From contig OW203751.1 in the NCBI GenBank assembly GCA_934045075.1, positions 79,501 to 143,500 on the forward strand: DNA of 64,000 nucleotides. The letters run 5' to 3'. Of this stretch, positions 60,206 to 64,000 are shown piece after piece (within the stretch, counting starts at the first letter, position 1; the number at the start of each line of letters is the position of its first letter). Origin of the DNA: Yponomeuta sedellus. Its lineage: Eukaryota; Arthropoda; Insecta; Lepidoptera; Yponomeutidae. The position numbers and the translations under genes were made by a program. The notes beneath the pieces are model-generated. The model ran no database searches and was not told the DNA's origin. It saw nothing but the letters and a program-made list of their open reading frames with translations.

Positions 60206-60289
60206 GTTACCTCTGTCGTCTTTTTTCTGTTCGTTAGTCGACAATATCGTCTCAATCGTCAGCAATGTTTATCGTCAATTGTTTTATAG

Positions 60290-60425
60290 CACTTCCACTG
60301 CCACTGTCTTACACTCCTCCACCGACCCGGACTTGGCCCCCGTGGTGGAGTATGGCCTAACTTTCCTGCGGGACGAGCCCCGTGCCCCAGCAGTGGGGAC
60401 ATACAAAATACAAAGGTTGAGGGTG
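60290..60425 (+). mobile_element. 5S-derived SINE, 3' part
   Basis: CACTGTCTTACACTCCTCCA, CGGACTTGGCCCCCGTGGTG and GTGCCCCAGCAGTGGGGACA; the head is missing. Confidence 0.8.
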
Positions 60426-60640
60426 CCATCGATTGTTAGCACTTTCACATAATTGTATTCTTTTTAATGCACTTATGACGCCGCCGTGAACCTAACTCAA
60501 AAGACGCAGGACTAGATACCATTAATGAAATTAAATACCTTTTAAGTTTTTATTCAAAGCAGTGCAGAAACTGCCGAATAAGGCGCTTAGCGGCGCTATA
60601 ATACGTTTTTATTTAAAATTGAACATGAAAAAAATTTATA
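60426..60640. other. Noncoding spacer
   Basis: Contains an incomplete TTTTTAATGCACTTATGACG word at 60460, possibly a decayed fold-back SINE end. Confidence 0.35.
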
Positions 60641-60785
60641 TTCTTTTTAATGCACTAACCCGTGCGAAGGACAATTTTAAAAACCTATTTAGAGGCTAAG
60701 AATTCCACCCATGCCGGGATTCGAACCCGCGATCTCTGGCTATCCGTGCCAGCGCTCTTCCAACTGAGCTAATGGGTGACTCACA
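60641..60785 (+). mobile_element. Fold-back SINE whose left arm contains the whole inverted tRNA-like part
   Basis: Starts CACTAACCCGTGCGAAGG, then ACCTATTTAGAGGC, and continues with the complete cloverleaf in reverse (GGATTCGAACCCGCGATCTC to CAACTGAGCTAATGGG). The right half is lost. The left arm is therefore longer than in the 46-kb copy. Confidence 0.78.
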
Positions 60786-60960
60786 GAATTTCCAATCACC
60801 ATGGGGCACGCGTGGTAATAAGCGTGTTTCTGGTTCCCACGACACAGGGTATCCTAGTGTGAAGCCAGAAGCAATGTATGTGCCTGTATAGTAAGTATTA
60901 ATGTTCAGCCCGTTACTCTCTCTGAGAGAAACTGTGGTCTGCAGTTGTAACATAACAGGT
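60786..60960 (+). mobile_element. Family G SINE fragment nested in third-family SINE
   Basis: CCATGGGGCACGCGTGGTAA and CTCTCTCTGAGAGAAACTGT belong to the third family. Between them lies TTTCTGGTTCCCACGACACA to TGTGCCTGTATAG of family G. Confidence 0.6.
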
Positions 60961-62079
60961 AAATTAGATAATTTTATGTGTATATGTTGATAGATAGATG
61001 TATATAATATGTTATGTGACTACGAGTTATGGCATTTTTGTATTTAGACTTATTCAGACCATTAATCGTCGACCAGTAACGGTGTATTTCATTAATGTTA
61101 TCGCGTCACTAATGAATTTAATGATTAGTGAAATGACTCGTCTGCATCACCCTACATTGGTATTTTGTTCCACATACCTGTATGTGTACCCAAATAACTT
61201 CTAAGAAAATTTGCGTTTTAAGTCCTGCATTACTAACGAGTATGATAAAATTAACATGTGCATTCTAATGAATGATTATACTAACTTATCTGCAAGTGAA
61301 GTTCTATCATTGTTTTTTTATGTACGAGTATATACTCGTACCTACGTCCCCACTGCACTTGACTACCACGCAACATAACTCGTGATTGAACATGTACTGT
61401 ACGCCATATAACATGATACCACAGAATAAATCAAAACTAGCGAACTTTTCCTCGTATGTATCGCACTATTACCCTCATATTCTTGCTCTCGTGTGTTCAA
61501 CATAAGAGGAATCAACCGAATCAAATGTAAACTTGCGACAATAATATTCAAGAAATTATATTATATGCCCGTACATCTGGTACGTTCCTTAGCACGGGTT
61601 AGTGCATTAAAAATCAAAATAGTATATTTTTTTTTTTTTGATATAATTTCATCCAAATGTTTTAATGTGTGTTTTGTGTATCAATAAAGCATTAGCTTAT
61701 CTTATCTATTTATGGACAGTGTTAACGCCTGCATGAATGGGAACTACTTACATAGGACCGTGAGTGCGCTGGCGGTGCTGAATTAAAAATATAAAGTGTC
61801 AACCAGACAGACCTTTGAGAAAAGAACTGTGTTTTAAAACTTGCAACTGCGCGAATTCAAGTTATTATATTTTATTTTCTAGTAATAGCCAAAAATTGAT
61901 ATTTTTTGCATTTTCAATATATTCAAGAAGACTTGCGGCTCGAATATAATACCTAATTATTGATATGACTAACCAACGATAAAACTAAATGCTACCTTAA
62001 ATTAAAGGTGTCCACAACGTGCTAAAAGTAAAATTAAAGACGCCTAAGTAAAGCATAAGGACCTAAACATACGAGTAAT
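60961..62079. other. AT-rich stretch with two small repeat ends
   Basis: 61585-61626 is the CACGGGTTAGTGC end of the fold-back SINE (minus). 61675-61710 has ATCAATAAAGC and CTTATCTTATCTA, a LINE tail. Otherwise nothing is recognised. Confidence 0.4.
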
Positions 62080-62500
62080 GTACTCAATACTTTATTGCAT
62101 TCCACAAGTTTCAAGGTTGTTACATTATAACTTAACAGTTATTTGATAAGATCTTTGTGGACCCTGTAGGGCACGCAACATTTTAAAGTGCTATATAAAA
62201 GTATGTATTACATTAATTTAAATTTAATTTGATTAATTATCATACAATTTTAATTAATTATATTTATAAAGTTACATTTATACAATTATTTATCTCATTT
62301 CATCTATACTATCTTTTAAATATTCTTCTATCGTATAATAACATTTTGAAAGTAGCATTTTCTTTAAATCTTTATTGAAACTGTAGTCGTTATTTAATTC
62401 TTTCAGGTGATTTGGGAGTTTATTATATTTTTTTATAGCCATTACCAATGTTTTAATATGCTTAGGTGCTGAAACTGAAATTAACAACTCAAGCAGGTAT
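62080..62500 (-). mobile_element. 5'-truncated LINE, C-terminal codons and 3' UTR
   Basis: The minus-strand frame 62487-62290 reads KKYNKLPNHLKELNND and MLLSKCYYTIEEYLKD, the usual C-terminus of jockey/CR1-like RT proteins in insects. The 3' UTR follows, with TGCAATAAAG near 62095. A different family from the LINE at 49.4-53.9 kb. Confidence 0.65.
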
Positions 62501-63189
62501 GACTCTTAGGGCCAGTTTCTGTATTGAGATTATCGCTAAGTAAATAGTTAACTGTTATTCTGTCTTTGCTAATTTCCGTGACAGAACGTTTCTAAAGTAT
62601 TTAGGTACTTAGTAAAATTCTCAATTCAGAAATTAATAATATGAGAGAGAGGTGACATGGTGGAAGGACTTTATGCATTTGTTCGTCCACAGCAGAACAA
62701 ACAATATCATCAAAACAAAGTTTGTAGTTAGTTCCATTAATAGTTTTGTGGTCAGTGTGGGTGATTGGGAAGCAGATCACGTGTCATGCATGACAGCAAG
62801 GGAATTAATAAGTTAGTCACCGGCGGCGGTGGCATATACCACTGGTTATATTATTCAAATTACTAGTGTCGCAATAATCTGTCTTGATATTTAAAGTGTG
62901 TACAGCTGTTCTAGGAAAACGTGTGCGGAGCGCGGTAATCCCGCGACTGCAGAGTCAAACGAAACAGTTAATGACATAAATCGTAGTTGGTTTCGCGGTA
63001 TCACGTGGGATTACCGTGCCATGTGGGTTCGATTCCCACTGAAGGCCGCCGACTAGATTTCATTTTGTACAAATTGTTAGCAATTTATTGACAATGGCAA
63101 TACTGGAGGAAACTGTCATTGGTTGACAGTTGAGTTGTGGGGCAAATCTGTTTTTATTCAATTAGGAGTAAAGAAGAAGCGCTCGCTCA
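62501..63189. other. Noncoding stretch
   Basis: 63025-63050 has a B-box-like GGTTCGATTCCC and may be the relic of a tRNA-derived SINE. No gene. Confidence 0.35.
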
Positions 63190-63450
63190 AAGAAGGCATT
63201 TTTCCGAGCGCTTCCATGCTTCGCAAGGCACGTTAAGCCGTTGGTGCCGGCTGTCATATAATGGCAGTCGTTAAGCCATGTCAGAGGCCTTATGGGGGCT
63301 TGATAACTTCTGACAGTAAGGCCCGCCACTACCTTACAATCCTCCACCAAGCCGGACTTGGCCCCCGTGGTGGAGTATGGCCTTACCTTCCTCCGATGCA
63401 GGAAGAGACCCGTGCCCCAGCAGTGGGGACATACAAGGGTTGATAACGAT
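63190..63450 (+). mobile_element. 5S-derived SINE lacking the head
   Basis: From TTTTTCCGAGCGCTTCCATG to GTGCCCCAGCAGTGGGG. The 5S-like part is absent. Confidence 0.82.
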
Positions 63451-63535
63451 TGTAAAGACGTCTAAAACTTACCCCTAGTTTGATTATTTAATAAAATGGC
63501 CTCAGTCTGGGTGTATTTTCATGTTTGTGATGTCC

Positions 63536-63760
63536 TTGCCCGTCGTCAGGCTATACTAGTCCACTACTGGACAAAGCCCTCCCCTAAAGAGCGCCACGTT
63601 GTGCTATCGTAGGGGGATAATGCCCATAATCCCCACGCTGGGCATGCGGGTTGGGGATCGCAGATCGGTGGAATTGTACTGCAGGGGGCGCTGCTGCCCA
63701 CCCCCTGGTTTGTGTCCCTTAGTCACCTTTTACGACACCCGCGGGAAGAATTGTATTGGT
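63536..63760 (-). mobile_element. Repeat family B, longest copy
   Basis: Minus copy with GGCTATACTAGTCCACTACT, GGGCATGCGGGTTGGGGATC, GCAGGGGGCGCTGCTGCCCA and TTTTACGACACCCGCGGGAA. It extends further than the 32.6-kb copy. Confidence 0.7.
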
Positions 63761-63865
63761 GCCACTCTCTAGGCTGACACCACACAGTCCACAGCACCAC
63801 ACAGATGTCCTTGCGCAAACAAGGGCAATTCATTGATTGTGTTTTTTTTGAAGTTATTTATTTTT

Positions 63866-63995
63866 AAAAACCTATTTAGAGGCTAAAAATTTCACCCATG
63901 CCGGGATTCGAACCCGCAACCTCTAACTTTTTAGCCTCTAAATAGGTTTTTAAATTTGTTCCTTAGCACGGGTTAGTGCATTAAAAATAAAAAAA
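63866..63995 (-). mobile_element. Fold-back SINE, internally deleted copy at window end
   Basis: The 3' end (complement of GCCTCTAAATAGG) and a truncated T arm at the left meet the inverted arm and the CACGGGTTAGTGC end on the right. Runs to the end of the window. Confidence 0.8.
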
Positions 63996-64000
63996 ATAAA

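Overview
The window looks like the end of a chromosome from an insect, most likely a moth or butterfly. The first 19.9 kb is a telomeric array of CCTAA repeats (TTAGG on the other strand), cut into short tracts by retroelements inserted exactly into the repeat. It holds TRAS-type and SART-type non-LTR retrotransposons, which are known to target TTAGG telomeres in Lepidoptera. From 19.94 kb onward the DNA is AT-rich, repeat-rich subtelomeric sequence. The CCTAA strand reads left to right, so the chromosome end should lie to the left and the interior to the right.

Telomeric part (1-19,940). A truncated TRAS-like element (1-2022) is followed by five head-to-tail copies of a GC-rich element of about 1.04 kb (2031-7179), separated by 8 to 48 bases of CCTAA. 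Then comes a full-length TRAS-like element of about 7.8 kb (7227-15038; long 5' leader, ORF1 with zinc knuckles, ORF2 with endonuclease, reverse transcriptase and RNase H). A 5'-truncated SART-like element lies in the opposite orientation (15066-18088). A sixth copy of the 1-kb element (18134-19174) and two short poly(A)-ended pieces complete the array. The 1-kb elements have no convincing ORF. Their 5' ends fold on paper into the nested double pseudoknot of an HDV-like self-cleaving ribozyme, and their 3' ends resemble the 3' end of the SART-like element. They look like short non-autonomous telomere-targeted retroposons and are the main candidate for an undescribed system.

Subtelomeric part (19,941-64,000). 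I see three larger retroelement regions: a gag/zinc-finger remnant cluster (21.1-22.9 kb), an intact one-ORF LINE with a restriction-like endonuclease signature (28.5-31.5 kb, minus), and a nearly intact two-ORF LINE (49.4-53.9 kb, minus) whose ORF2 is broken by a frameshift close to its C-terminus. Between them lie many short repeats: a 5S rRNA-derived SINE (8 copies or parts), at least two tRNA-derived SINE families, a peculiar fold-back SINE with a complete tRNA-like cloverleaf and 12-21 bp target-site duplications, inverted-repeat DNA elements, a clean 247-bp MITE, and degraded Tc1/mariner-type and hAT-type transposase remnants.

Host genes are scarce. The best candidate is a possible first coding exon at 36,636-36,740 next to a CpG-rich stretch and ending at a good splice donor; a weaker candidate exon is at 57,491-57,784. 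No rRNA, functional tRNA, CRISPR or prokaryotic feature is supported. The telomere seems to be built and filled by reverse transcriptases encoded at 7-18 kb; the short elements probably borrow that machinery, and the SINEs further in probably borrow other LINEs.
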